From: an uncultured Fibrobacter sp.
GTDB taxonomy: Bacteria; Fibrobacterota; Fibrobacteria; Fibrobacterales; Fibrobacteraceae
NCBI GenBank assembly: GCA_934699585.1
Contig: CAKUWY010000001.1
Location: forward strand, 186,001 to 250,000
Reading direction: 5' to 3'
Length of the DNA: 64,000 nucleotides
Shown here: positions 42,710-51,136 of the stretch, in pieces
How positions within the stretch are numbered: position 1 is the stretch's first letter
How the letters are laid out: each line of letters opens with the position of its first letter
Notes under the pieces: generated by a model
What the model saw: the letters and a program-made list of their open reading frames with translations, nothing else
The model's database searches: none
What the model was told of the DNA's origin: nothing
Translations under genes and position numbers: made by a program

Positions 42710-42737
42710 AATATAGGAAACTTTATTTCTTTGTAAA
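42710..42737 (-). promoter_or_regulatory. Promoter of tRNA-Glu
   Basis: Minus strand TTTACA (42737-42732), 16-base spacer, TATATT (42715-42710), 15 bases before the tRNA. It sits back-to-back with the ABC exporter start at 42774. Confidence 0.75.
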
Positions 42738-42773
42738 GGGTGATACCTTAAAATTTTTACATTTTCAACGAAG

Positions 42774-44342
42774 ATGTTGAAAAAGTGGCTCAAAAAATCC
42801 CTTTTGAAAGGCATTTTGCGGTTCCTGCCGCTGGCCATTGCCTCCAGTGCCGCCGATGGCGCCCTGCTGTGGGGAATCCGTTCCTTCATGGATTTACTCT
42901 CCCAGGAATCCACCTTTACCCTGACGGAATGGGTGGCCCTGATGGTCCTATTGACGGCACTCCGCCTAATTTTTCTCTTCGCCAAGGTCCGGCAGAACGA
43001 GACCTGGATATTCTCCATCAGTTCCACCTTGCGGAGCTGGTTTATCCGAAAACTCCGAAACCTGTCCCCCCGATTTTTCCACAATCAAGACTGCAACACC
43101 CAGACAGAAATGGCCTTCGACGCCATCCATACCATCCAAAGTAACGGAAACGTCTTTTTCCAGGCGACCCAGGCCATTTTGCAGCTCCTCGTTTTCATTC
43201 CCGTACTGCTCTATATTTCCTGGCCCCTAACCCTATTCCTTTTCTTGATTATCGTGCCCCTGGTAGCACTCCTCCAGCGCAAAATCCACCGCATGGGTCC
43301 CGAAGAAGAATCCCTGCTATTTGAAAAGTCTAAATTCCGGAACAACTTCGACATGACCAGGCGACTGTTCCGCTCCTGGAGCGTCCCTCAAGAAAGGGCT
43401 ACCCTTTCTGCGACACTCCAGAGCGACTCCCGAAACCTCAGCGAACATACAAGGCGCTTTTCTATACGCAAGAACGGCCTTTCCCTGGTAATGGAATCCG
43501 TTTCGGTGCTGTCCATGGTATTCGTCCTCGCTTTCTGCGCCATCCTTATCGCACAGGGCTGGATGGACAGCAAGGGGCTCATCCTGTTCTGTTCCGCCGT
43601 ACTCCTGAGCTACAAGCCGGTCAAGGAATGTTCCCGTGCCCTACCGGAATTCCGCGCTCTGGCTAGCGCCTGCGCCTACCTTTTCAAGTTCGAGACCATC
43701 CCCGAAAAAGCACCCGCACCTTCTGCCAGCGGAGACAATCTTACCGTTTGTCAGGGAGATTTTTCGTACAAAGGTCTTGACGACGAAAGTTCCGAAACCA
43801 AGGTCTATCGAAAACTCAATCTCAGTTGGAACACAAAACAGCCCGTGCTCCTGAAAGGGCAAAACGGTTCCGGCAAGACTACGCTACTACGGCTCATTGC
43901 CCATCTAGAAGAATGGAGTCAAGGCGAAATGAGCCTCCCCGAAAGCGCAAGTCCCGACGGAATTTTCCTCATGTCCCAGGATTTGGAGCTCCCGCCAAAA
44001 AACTTCCTAAAAAAGATGCTGGAACGAGGCCCTTCGCCCCTTTTGCAAGGCTTCATAGAGGCCTCCCGAATCCAGAAGTTGCTTTCCAAGGAGTCCCTCT
44101 CCGGAGGAGAGCGGGCCAAGGTGGCCCTGCTGTGGGCGTTAGCCTCCCCTTCCAAGATTTTACTGCTGGACGAACCTCTGGCGGGCATTGCCCTGAACGA
44201 CCGTGCCCCCATCCTGGAAAGGCTTCTGGAGACCTGCGAAAAGCTGGGCAAGTGGCTCCTGATTTCTAGCCATGACCGCCTGCCCGAAGCCCTAGAAAAC
44301 AAGTTCCTGCTGGTGGACCTGGACCATGAAAAGTCTCTATAG
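42774..44342 (+). CDS. ABC transporter, fused membrane and ATPase domains
   Basis: 522 residues: about five to six membrane helices (15-300) followed by an ATP-binding domain with Walker A GQNGSGKTT, Q-loop MSQDLEL, signature LSGGE, Walker B ILLLDEP and H-loop SSHD. It is thus a half-transporter of the MsbA/exporter kind working as a dimer. Shorter than MsbA (580). It overlaps the following gene by 17 bases and leads waaA, so a lipid A or Kdo-related lipid cargo is suggested by context; sequence alone does not show the substrate. Confidence 0.85.
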   Translation: MLKKWLKKSLLKGILRFLPLAIASSAADGALLWGIRSFMDLLSQESTFTLTEWVALMVLLTALRLIFLFAKVRQNETWIFSISSTLRSWFIRKLRNLSPRFFHNQDCNTQTEMAFDAIHTIQSNGNVFFQATQAILQLLVFIPVLLYISWPLTLFLFLIIVPLVALLQRKIHRMGPEEESLLFEKSKFRNNFDMTRRLFRSWSVPQERATLSATLQSDSRNLSEHTRRFSIRKNGLSLVMESVSVLSMVFVLAFCAILIAQGWMDSKGLILFCSAVLLSYKPVKECSRALPEFRALASACAYLFKFETIPEKAPAPSASGDNLTVCQGDFSYKGLDDESSETKVYRKLNLSWNTKQPVLLKGQNGSGKTTLLRLIAHLEEWSQGEMSLPESASPDGIFLMSQDLELPPKNFLKKMLERGPSPLLQGFIEASRIQKLLSKESLSGGERAKVALLWALASPSKILLLDEPLAGIALNDRAPILERLLETCEKLGKWLLISSHDRLPEALENKFLLVDLDHEKSL

Positions 44343-44892
44343 GTGGAGAGGTTATATTCTGGGCGTGCTAGGTCTCGGACTTATCGTCGCGCCATCATCC
44401 CCGTTAAAATATGGACCCACTATAATAGCGACAATCCTCCTTATCGTAGGCATCCTGCTCCGGATTTTTGCAAGGCGCACCATCGGCGAACACACCCGCG
44501 GAAACACCCACGCGGCCCCCACCCTAGTCACCACCGGAGCTTACTCCCTGATGCGGCACCCGCTCTACGTTTCCAACAGTTTCATCGCCAGCAGCGCCAT
44601 CATTTTTCACCTTGGTTTTTCTGCATGGACCATTCCTTTTTTTGCCGCCCTTTTCGCCCTGGAATTCGCCCTATCGAAGACAGAAGACCAGTTCCTGAAA
44701 ACCACCTTTCAAGAAAAATGGATAAAATGGAGTGCAAAAACCTGGGCGTTTTTTCCAAATCCACGAAATTTTGTGGCAACCGCGCAACCTAGAACTTTTT
44801 TCCAAACCCTACGGGCGGATTTTTCTACCTGGCTATGGGTCATTTTGTTAATTTTCCTGTTGTACAGTAGAAAAGTTTTCTTTGGAGCGTAG
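44326..44892 (+). CDS. Isoprenylcysteine methyltransferase-like membrane protein
   Basis: 188 residues with four or five membrane helices and the signature of the ICMT/PEMT methyltransferase superfamily: GAYSLMRHPLYVSN and, later, EDQFLKTTFQEKWIKW. These motifs bind SAM. Substrate unknown; in bacteria relatives methylate lipids or are uncharacterised. Its start lies within the end of the ABC gene (17-base overlap) and its TAG stop is directly followed by the waaA ATG, so all three are one translational unit. Confidence 0.82.
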   Translation: MKSLYRWRGYILGVLGLGLIVAPSSPLKYGPTIIATILLIVGILLRIFARRTIGEHTRGNTHAAPTLVTTGAYSLMRHPLYVSNSFIASSAIIFHLGFSAWTIPFFAALFALEFALSKTEDQFLKTTFQEKWIKWSAKTWAFFPNPRNFVATAQPRTFFQTLRADFSTWLWVILLIFLLYSRKVFFGA

Positions 44893-46080
44893 ATGTTCAA
44901 CGCATTCAGTATAGTCCGCGAAGTGGCAGGAATTGTGGCTGGCGCCACCGCAAAAGTCCCTGCCATCGAAAACCGGTTCCATATTTCAGAAAGGCTGGAC
45001 GGCGACTGGCCCGAGGGCCCGTTCCTCTGGCTGCATGGGGCAAGCCTCGGCGAATGCCGGATGCTCCTCTCCCTCGCCGGATTCCTGCAGCAGGACCTGC
45101 CCGACTGCCCGAAAATTCTCATCACGACGCAGAAACCGGAAGTTGTCCATTTCCTAAAGAATTCGGGCAAGAACATCGAAGCCGCCCTGGCTCCTGCCGA
45201 CACGCCCTCCTCCCTGGCGAAGTTCATCTCCAAGGTAAAGCCTATCGGTCTTATCCTGGGAGAAAACGAACTCTGGCCGGGCTACCTTTCCGCCATGCGG
45301 CGACTTTCGCTGAAGCCTTCCGTAGCCATCGTTTCCGGCAGGTTCCACAGGGCGCTGCCCTTCCTGGATTACAGTTCCGTAGGGTTCGCCGCCATGCAGA
45401 CCGGTGCCGATTCAAACCGAATCCAGTCGGCCTTCGACGGAACCTGTTCTGCAAAGGCCTTTATCGGCGGGGACTGGAAACTGCTCTCCTGGGCCAAGTC
45501 CGGCAAAGAGGTCGTCGCTCCCGAGAATCCTAGCGTAGATACGGCATTCCTGTCCATGCACTTTGCCGAATGGGCAAGCCTCAGCCGCATGATTCTTTCT
45601 TCCATCAAGCATCAGGAATCCGTAGTGCTTGTTCCCCGCAGGCTCGAGGAGGTAGAAACCTTCCGCAAGGCCCTGCTGGAACAGGAACTGATTGTAACGG
45701 AGTGGCCTCTGGTCCAAAAGGGCGCCGTCGCCCTGGTCACCAAATTCGGGCTTGTCCCGGAAATCTTGAAAATGTCAAAGTCTGCCGTAGTGGGAGGCTC
45801 CTTCAGCCTGACCCTCGGGGTCCACGATTTCTGGGAACCTCTCCAGAACGGCGTAGCCACCTGCGTCGGTCCTTACTCCAGAGGGCAGAGGGAAACCGTC
45901 TGTACCCTGGTCCGCGAAGGAGTGCTGACACAGCTCCAGACCACCGCAGGCTTTGCCGACCGGAACAAGGCCGACATCCGGATGGTCAAGTCCTTCCTGG
46001 AACGGGAACGGCTGAAAATCACGGAATCATACCAGCAACTTGTAGAATTTTTGAAAGACCTGCTCAAGGCACAAGGCTAA
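44893..46080 (+). CDS. waaA: 3-deoxy-D-manno-octulosonic acid (Kdo) transferase
   Basis: Transfers Kdo from CMP-Kdo to lipid A precursor on the inner face of the inner membrane. 395 residues. The active-site WLHGASLGE, the conserved GENELWPG, SGRFHRAL, the CMP-binding LVPRRLEEVE and the C-terminal VVGGSFSLTLGVHDFWEPLQNG are visible. The N-terminal membrane anchor is short or missing compared with E. coli WaaA (425). It begins directly after the previous stop (TAGATG). Supports an LPS-type outer membrane. Confidence 0.93.
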   Translation: MFNAFSIVREVAGIVAGATAKVPAIENRFHISERLDGDWPEGPFLWLHGASLGECRMLLSLAGFLQQDLPDCPKILITTQKPEVVHFLKNSGKNIEAALAPADTPSSLAKFISKVKPIGLILGENELWPGYLSAMRRLSLKPSVAIVSGRFHRALPFLDYSSVGFAAMQTGADSNRIQSAFDGTCSAKAFIGGDWKLLSWAKSGKEVVAPENPSVDTAFLSMHFAEWASLSRMILSSIKHQESVVLVPRRLEEVETFRKALLEQELIVTEWPLVQKGAVALVTKFGLVPEILKMSKSAVVGGSFSLTLGVHDFWEPLQNGVATCVGPYSRGQRETVCTLVREGVLTQLQTTAGFADRNKADIRMVKSFLERERLKITESYQQLVEFLKDLLKAQG

Positions 46081-46084
46081 AAAC

Positions 46085-47029
46085 ATGAAGAAACTGATTC
46101 TTGCCACCCCTCGCGGATTCTGCGCCGGAGTAGACCGGGCCATTCACGTGGTGGAAAAGGCCCTGGAAAAATTCGGCTCCCCAATCTACGTGCGACACGA
46201 GATAGTCCACAACCGCTATGTAGTAGAAACCCTAAAATCCAAGGGCGTCATCTTCGTCGATGAAGTGGACGAAGTTCCCGAAGGTTCCGTGGTCATCTTT
46301 TCGGCCCACGGAGTGGCGGACCACATCTACCAGGACGCCGAAAACAGGCATCTGAAGGTGGTGGACGCCACCTGCCCCCTGGTCCGCAAGGTCCATTTCA
46401 GCGCCAAGCGCCATTTTAATGCCGGACGCCACATTATCCTGATCGGGCACGCCGGACACGCCGAAGTGGAAGGCACCCTGGGGCAGCTCCCTGAAGGAGC
46501 CATCACCCTCATTAGGAACGAAGAAGACATCGAAAAGCTCTCTTTCCAGGACAGCAAGGAAATCGCCTACATCACCCAGACCACTCTCTCCGTGGCCGAG
46601 ACCCGCAAGATTATCGCCAAACTGAAAGAAAAATTCCCGAACATCATCGGACCAGAAGCCGGGGACCTGTGCTACGCCACCGGAAACCGTCAGGCCGCCG
46701 TTTTGGACCTGTGCTCCCAGGTGGATCTGCTCCTGGTGGTAGGGGCAAAGAACTCCTCCAATTCTTCCCGCCTTATGGAACTGGGACTGGAACAGGGCAT
46801 CAGGAGCCACCTGATCGAGTCCGTCCACGACCTGGACCCGGAATGGTTCCAGGGGGTGGAGACCGTGGGGCTCTCCAGCGGTGCCAGTGCTCCCGAAATC
46901 CTGGTCCAGGAGGTAGTGGACTGGATAAAGGCGAAATTCACCCCCGTAGAGGTGGAAAATTTCGTCAAATTGGTGGAATCTACCAAATTTAACCTGCCAA
47001 AGGAACTTCAAGACACCTCCCAGTCTTGA
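46085..47029 (+). CDS. ispH: 4-hydroxy-3-methylbut-2-enyl diphosphate reductase
   Basis: Last step of the MEP isoprenoid pathway, making IPP and DMAPP with a 4Fe-4S centre. 314 residues; the three cluster Cys are in PRGFCAGVDRA (Cys13), VDATCPLV (about 97) and GDLCYATGNRQ (about 198). Other conserved pieces are HEIVHN, FSAHGV and TQTTLSV. Follows waaA by 4 bases; an AAGG overlaps the waaA stop. Isoprenoids serve menaquinone and undecaprenyl phosphate. Confidence 0.96.
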   Translation: MKKLILATPRGFCAGVDRAIHVVEKALEKFGSPIYVRHEIVHNRYVVETLKSKGVIFVDEVDEVPEGSVVIFSAHGVADHIYQDAENRHLKVVDATCPLVRKVHFSAKRHFNAGRHIILIGHAGHAEVEGTLGQLPEGAITLIRNEEDIEKLSFQDSKEIAYITQTTLSVAETRKIIAKLKEKFPNIIGPEAGDLCYATGNRQAAVLDLCSQVDLLLVVGAKNSSNSSRLMELGLEQGIRSHLIESVHDLDPEWFQGVETVGLSSGASAPEILVQEVVDWIKAKFTPVEVENFVKLVESTKFNLPKELQDTSQS

Positions 47030-47085
47030 CAATTCAACCACTTTTAACTAAAATTGGTGTCCGTAAAAAACAACGGAGTTTTATT

Positions 47086-47307
47086 ATGAGCCGTATTTGT
47101 GAAGTCACCGGAAAAGCCGGCCTCGTGGGCAACATGGTTTCCCACTCCAACCGTAAGAAGTTGATGAAGCAGCTTCCCAACCTCCAGAAGAAGCGCTTCT
47201 ATATCCCCGAAGAAGATCGTTGGGTTACCCTCCGCGTGAGCGCCGCCGGCCTCCGCACTATCAGCAAGTGCGGTATCCAGGCTGTCGCCCAGGAACTCGG
47301 CATCTAA
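47086..47307 (+). CDS. rpmB: 50S ribosomal protein L28
   Basis: 73 residues from the ATG at 47086 (MSRICEVTGKAG); an upstream frame start at 47026 overlaps ispH and adds 20 residues not found in L28. Body SHSNRKKLMKQLPNLQKKRFYIPEEDRWVTLRVSAAGLRTISKCGI is typical. The zinc-binding Cys pairs of some L28 are not present except Cys5. Codon use is that of a highly expressed gene. Own terminator follows. Confidence 0.96.
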   Translation: MSRICEVTGKAGLVGNMVSHSNRKKLMKQLPNLQKKRFYIPEEDRWVTLRVSAAGLRTISKCGIQAVAQELGI

Positions 47308-47327
47308 TTCTCGCCAAACAAAACTGA

Positions 47328-47358
47328 AAAGCCGCCAAAGTCTTCTTTGGCGGTGTTT
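47328..47358 (+). terminator. Terminator of rpmB
   Basis: CCGCCAAAG-TCTT-CTTTGGCGG followed by TGTTTTG, about 24 bases after the stop. Confidence 0.9.
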
Positions 47359-47371
47359 TGTGTATTGTTTA

Positions 47372-47462
47372 GAGACTAGGGGCTAGGATTTAGGGGTTTG
47401 GGAGGCACGAGGTGCGAGGCTCGGGGTTAGGATAGCTGGTCTCAAACCTCATAGTCCTAATC
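47372..47462. repeat. Heptamer array (13 units) between rpmB and the exonuclease gene
   Basis: GAGACTA, GGGGCTA, GGATTTA, GGGGTTT, GGGAGGC, ACGAGGT, GCGAGGC, TCGGGGT, TAGGATA, GCTGGTC, TCAAACC, TCATAGT, CCTAATC. Bases 47425-47445 are the inverted 21-bp core. It runs into the stop codon (47461) of the exonuclease gene. Confidence 0.85.
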
Positions 47463-48108
47463 ACTTATTAATAAACTGCGGAGTGCCCTTGTACTTGGCC
47501 ATGCTGGCCATGATATTCCCCAGTTCCCAGTCCTTTTCCTTGAACCGGCGGCGGAGGATGGCCACGAAAACTTCCATAAGCATCTCGCAGTCATAGACGG
47601 CGCGGTGCATCTTTTCGGAATCGATGCTCATGGCTATCTCGTTACGGCGCTTGAACAGGTTCGCCATGTAACCCAGCTTGTGGTTTTCCAGCTCCGGCAG
47701 GATTGTCCTTGAAACAACAAGACTGTCAATCACCGGATTCCCAGGAACCAACTGGGGATTCTTGGCGTATGCCGCACGCAAAAAGCTGGCATCGAAGTTT
47801 GCGTTGTGGGCAATCAATATAGAGCCCTGACCACAGAAAGCCGTAAAGCCCTTGAGACACTCGCCTACAGGAGGCGCGTTCTCCACATCCTTGTCGTAGA
47901 TGTGGTTCACGTTGGAAGCCTCGGCGGGGATTAGCATATTGGGCTTTACGAAGGTTTCAAACTCGGAAAGCAGCTTGGGCACAACCTTGCCGTTCTTGGT
48001 TTCCACCGTAAATTTCACGGCACCGATTTCAATGATTTCGTCTTTCTTGTTGTCAAGGCCAGTCGTTTCCAGGTCAAAGGCCACGAATTTTGGAGCTAAA
48101 GCAATCAC
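47461..48108 (-). CDS. DEDDh 3'-5' exonuclease (DnaQ/PolC-like)
   Basis: 215 residues with the exonuclease I motif FDLETTGL (Asp and Glu metal ligands), motif II HNANFDASFL, and motif III with HRAVYDCEML (His and Asp). All four acidic residues and the His are present, so it is probably active. It may proofread DNA polymerase III or process RNA/DNA; standalone copies of this kind are common. Its start overlaps the upstream acyltransferase gene by 4 bases (ATGA-type). Confidence 0.88.
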   Translation of the reverse strand: MIALAPKFVAFDLETTGLDNKKDEIIEIGAVKFTVETKNGKVVPKLLSEFETFVKPNMLIPAEASNVNHIYDKDVENAPPVGECLKGFTAFCGQGSILIAHNANFDASFLRAAYAKNPQLVPGNPVIDSLVVSRTILPELENHKLGYMANLFKRRNEIAMSIDSEKMHRAVYDCEMLMEVFVAILRRRFKEKDWELGNIMASMAKYKGTPQFINK

Positions 48109-48638
48109 GGTACATCATCCTTTTGTTTTTGACAAAAATACTTAATTCTCACGACAATTGTTGACATAGGCAAGGGAATTATAAACCTGTCCCAAGTATG
48201 CAAGGTGAAATGTCGGCCGTACTGCACCTGGATTTCCCACAACGGTCGTCCCGATTTCCTTGACAGCCAAAGGGATCCGGGTTTCACAATCCCTGCAGGA
48301 CCGTGCGGGCCGTCCAGGGCCATGCCTGCAAACTGTCCCGACTTTAAAGATTCCAGCAGATGCCGCACGTTGAGGGCTCCGTGACTGTCGGACCCCCTTG
48401 TGACAACATACCCTAGTCGTTTGGCGGTAGCGCTAAAAAAATCACCATCCTTAGACAGGGAAACAAAAGCGTGGACCCCCATGTCCTTGAAGGCAGCACA
48501 GCTGGCCAGCAGGTCCCTGTGCCAGGTTCCAAGAATACCCGGACCGAACTCCTCGGGGGTCTCCAGGCGAACCCTGAGGCTCCTTAGCCAGAGGCTCACC
48601 AGAAAAGAGCCCATTTTCACCTTGAAACCGCTAAACAT
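48105..48638 (-). CDS. DUF374 family acyltransferase-like protein
   Basis: 177 residues. WHRDLLASC takes the place of the family's FWHG..., with VSLSKDGDFFSATAKRLGYVVTRGSDSHGALNVRHLL and ALDGPHGPAGIVKPGSLWLSRKSGRPLWEIQV, then WDRFIIPLPMS: the conserved blocks of DUF374, a branch of the lysophospholipid/LPS acyltransferase superfamily. Likely acts on a lipid at the inner membrane. Shorter than many members (200-230). First gene of a two-gene unit with the exonuclease. Confidence 0.85.
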   Translation of the reverse strand: MFSGFKVKMGSFLVSLWLRSLRVRLETPEEFGPGILGTWHRDLLASCAAFKDMGVHAFVSLSKDGDFFSATAKRLGYVVTRGSDSHGALNVRHLLESLKSGQFAGMALDGPHGPAGIVKPGSLWLSRKSGRPLWEIQVQYGRHFTLHTWDRFIIPLPMSTIVVRIKYFCQKQKDDVP

Positions 48639-48671
48639 AGCCTAAAAATTAGTTTTTTTAGCCTTTTGCCC

Positions 48672-48700
48672 TTGGAAAAAGGGTTTTCATTACCTATATT
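48672..48700 (+). promoter_or_regulatory. Promoter of tRNA-Cys
   Basis: TTGGAA, 17-base spacer, TATATT, ending 12 bases before the tRNA. Clear match to sigma-70-type boxes. Confidence 0.75.
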
Positions 48701-48712
48701 AGGCCTCACATT

Positions 48713-48785
48713 GGCGACGTACCCAAGTTGGTAAGGGGCGGCTCTGCAAAAGCCTTATTCATCAGTTCGAGTCTGATCGTTGCCT
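48713..48785 (+). tRNA. tRNA-Cys (anticodon GCA)
   Basis: Acceptor GGCGACG / CGTTGCC, D-arm CCC-AAGTTGGTAA-GGG, anticodon loop CTGCAAA, T-arm ATCAG-TTCGAGT-CTGAT, discriminator T. No encoded CCA. Confidence 0.95.
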
Positions 48786-48788
48786 CTC

Positions 48789-48815
48789 GAGACCTCCGCA
48801 AGGGGGTCTTTTTTT
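48789..48815 (+). terminator. Terminator of tRNA-Cys
   Basis: GACCTCC-GCAA-GGGGGTC followed by T8, 3 bases after the tRNA. Confidence 0.92.
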
Positions 48816-48968
48816 GTGGGCCGTGCAGGAGCATTCCTTTTTTTTCCATTGTCAAGGGTGTTTTTTGTCTTTTTTTCGCAAAATTTTTCAAAATTCCAAA
48901 AAAAAGTTGAAAAAAATGCTTGTCAAGACCTAGAAAAAAAATTTTTTTAGGACTATTTTTGAGTTCAA

Positions 48969-49631
48969 ATGTTACGATTCACTCAAGATATCCTTCTGGC
49001 ACTGCGTTCCATCGCCAACGAAGAAGAATCTCACGAAATGTCCAAAAAGGCCCGTGAGCAATTCGACTTCCTCGGAGTGAAACTGGTTCCCCGTCGGGAA
49101 GTGACATACCCCATATTCGACAAGAACCCTCCCAAGAACGATGCGGAGCTGGTGAGCCGGATAGAGGACATGTGGGCTCAGCCCTATCGGGAAATCCAGT
49201 ATGCTGCCTGCGACTACCTGTTCAGGCACAAGGGCATGCTAGGAGGGCAGCACCTCAACTTTTTAAAGAAACTGATTAAGACCCGCGCCTGGAAAGACAC
49301 GGTGGACACTATCGCCGCTTGCATCCTGGGGGACCTGGCCCTGCGCTTGCCCGCGCTCCATGCCAAGATCGCCTCCTGGATTCGGGACCCGAACATCTGG
49401 GTTCGCCGTAGCGCCATCATCTTCCAGATCCAGTACAAGGACCGCACCGACTGGCCCCTACTCCGGCAGTTCTGCCTTACCTGCGCCAAGGATGACGAAT
49501 ACTACATCCGTAATGGCATCGGCAAGGCCCTGTCCGAATATGCCAGGATAAACCCCACCGAAGTGCGCCGCTTTGTGCAGGACAACAGTTTCGCCGAGCA
49601 GACCACCCAAGAAATCTTGCGGATGATTTAA
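48969..49631 (+). CDS. AlkD-like DNA alkylation repair fold protein
   Basis: 220 residues of HEAT-like helical repeats with the landmarks of the DNA glycosylase AlkD: YREIQYAACDYL, W108-KDTVD113, W144-VRRSAI and IRNGIGKALSEYARINP. The catalytic Asp113 and Arg147 are kept. At the two lesion-contacting tryptophans of Bacillus cereus AlkD (W109 and W187, from memory) this protein has Lys109 and Lys186. So substrate use may differ. Preceded by AT-rich DNA (48830-48968) that must hold its promoter. Function as a 3-methyladenine or bulky-adduct glycosylase is inferred, not certain. Confidence 0.75.
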   Translation: MLRFTQDILLALRSIANEEESHEMSKKAREQFDFLGVKLVPRREVTYPIFDKNPPKNDAELVSRIEDMWAQPYREIQYAACDYLFRHKGMLGGQHLNFLKKLIKTRAWKDTVDTIAACILGDLALRLPALHAKIASWIRDPNIWVRRSAIIFQIQYKDRTDWPLLRQFCLTCAKDDEYYIRNGIGKALSEYARINPTEVRRFVQDNSFAEQTTQEILRMI

Positions 49632-49733
49632 AATTTGCCGAAAATGCGTTGACGGAAAGCACAAATTTCCGTCAAACGCCTTTTTTCGCCAAATCCGGTT
49701 CTTTTTTCGGAGAATTCATTTTATATTGTAGGT

Positions 49734-50159
49734 ATGGAATTCAAGATTCCACACATTTTTGCCGTTTTATTTGTGGCATCGGCTCTCTGGGCTCAGGACT
49801 TGTCCAAGCCCGTAAGTGACGTGCAGATTTTCCGCCCCGAAAAGCGGGAATCCAACATTCAGCTGGTGGATTCCAGCAAGGCCAACACAGTCTTGCTCAA
49901 CGTGGACATCTTCGGTAGCCTGGATGTAGGCTCTTACTATATCTTGTGGGACATGGTGGACCTTTCCGAAGACATCAAGAAGATGATGACCACCAGGGAT
50001 TTCGCCCGTGACGAATTCTTTATGCAGAACATCGACCGCGAGCAGTTCGAACAGGAACGCATACTGCAGCTGTTCGAAGACCGCAAGCGGGAATTCTTCG
50101 CCATCTTCCCCGAAGAAGCCCTGAAGGAATTGCGGGAGCAGCAAGAGGACGAGGAGTAA
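49734..50159 (+). CDS. Small secreted protein, function unknown
   Basis: 141 residues. A signal peptide (cut near ALWA-QD), a short beta part (DVQIFRPEKRESNIQLVDSS) and a long acidic helix ending in QQEDEE. The helix (DEFFMQNIDREQFEQERILQLFEDRKREFFAIF) could be a coiled coil. I do not recognise it. Its ATG has a GTAGGT upstream; T-rich DNA from 49680 would give the promoter. Followed by a heptamer array. Confidence 0.65.
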   Translation: MEFKIPHIFAVLFVASALWAQDLSKPVSDVQIFRPEKRESNIQLVDSSKANTVLLNVDIFGSLDVGSYYILWDMVDLSEDIKKMMTTRDFARDEFFMQNIDREQFEQERILQLFEDRKREFFAIFPEEALKELREQQEDEE

Positions 50160-50163
50160 TTTG

Positions 50164-50244
50164 TAGTGTGGAATGTGAGATGTGGAATGAGGAATGCAAA
50201 AAGCATGCAATTATTCATTTCACACTACACATTTCACATTGTTA
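50164..50244 (+). repeat. Heptamer array forming an inverted repeat upstream of birA
   Basis: Left arm TAGTGTG, GAATGTG, AGATGTG, GAATGAG, GAATGCA; short centre AAAAGCATGC; right arm ATTTCAC, ACTACAC, ATTTCAC. The arms are complementary, so the RNA can fold into a long imperfect hairpin. Confidence 0.85.
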
Positions 50245-50263
50245 GTATAGAGGGCTGTGTATT

Positions 50264-51136
50264 GTGTTTAGCAGCGAGCAAAAATTTTCAAATTGGAAAA
50301 TTGCGGGTTTCGATAATGCTCCCGCCCTGCTTTTTGAAGCGCTAGAAAGCACCCATTCCCTAATGAAGGCAAAGGCCGCCGCAGGAGAAATTGCCCCCGG
50401 CACTCTAATTGTAGCCGACACACAGACCGCAGGCCGAGGCAGGCACGAACGCACCTGGGACTCTCCTGCCGGCAAAAACCTTTATTTCAATATCCTGATA
50501 CCGCTAGAAGGAATTTCTCTTTCTTCAGCGCCGCAAATCACCCAGGTGGCAGCCCTTACCTTTGCCGAAGTTTTCAAGAGCTTGCAGGACGATTCCAACA
50601 ACCTAGGGCTTGGCAATCTGGACATCGGCAAGGTGTCCGTCAAGTGGCCAAACGACGTTCTTTGCGGCACCCACAAGTTCTGCGGAATTCTGGCAGAAGT
50701 AGTTTACGCAAAATGTGCCGATGGAACGCCGAGGCCCGCTGTCAGCATGGGAGTCGGCATCAACGTGAACAGCGATCCCGCTGATTACGCCCATCTGGGT
50801 CGAGCCGTTACGACGCTCAAGGATATATGCGGACAAAACATCAACCGCGAAAAACTCTTGCAGATGCTCGTGGCAAATCTGGAACGGGCCATCGGTCAGT
50901 TCCGGGTCTTCGGGATATCCCCCTGGGTCGTCGCCTGGCGTAAGATGGACCAGTTCATCGGAACTCGGGGCACCATCGTCGTAAACAATCGCTGTACCGA
51001 CCAGAATCGCGACAGCGGAGCGGGAGTACAAAAGAAAACAGGCCGCATCATCGACATGAACGATGACGGCAGCCTACAGTTTCAATGCGACGATGGCAGC
51101 GTAGAGACGGTATATTCCGCAGATTTGGAAATTTAA
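50264..51136 (+). CDS. birA: Biotin-protein ligase, catalytic-domain form
   Basis: Activates biotin to biotinyl-AMP and attaches it to carboxylase carrier proteins. 290 residues, GTG start at 50264. The biotin/ATP loop QTAGRGRHERTW, KWPNDVLC with catalytic Lys, KFCGILAEV, GVGINVNS are present, and a C-terminal SH3-like domain (KTGRIIDMNDDGSLQF). There is no N-terminal helix-turn-helix, so it is not the repressor form. Its stop abuts the small membrane gene on the other strand. An array lies just upstream. Confidence 0.92.
   Translation: MFSSEQKFSNWKIAGFDNAPALLFEALESTHSLMKAKAAAGEIAPGTLIVADTQTAGRGRHERTWDSPAGKNLYFNILIPLEGISLSSAPQITQVAALTFAEVFKSLQDDSNNLGLGNLDIGKVSVKWPNDVLCGTHKFCGILAEVVYAKCADGTPRPAVSMGVGINVNSDPADYAHLGRAVTTLKDICGQNINREKLLQMLVANLERAIGQFRVFGISPWVVAWRKMDQFIGTRGTIVVNNRCTDQNRDSGAGVQKKTGRIIDMNDDGSLQFQCDDGSVETVYSADLEI

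Noticed and set aside
46232..47041. 269-residue open frame antisense to ispH
   Set aside because: Shadow of a gene with full catalytic Cys set.
47026..47085. N-terminal extension of L28
   Set aside because: Overlaps the ispH stop and gives residues not found in the L28 family; the ATG at 47086 has the right context.
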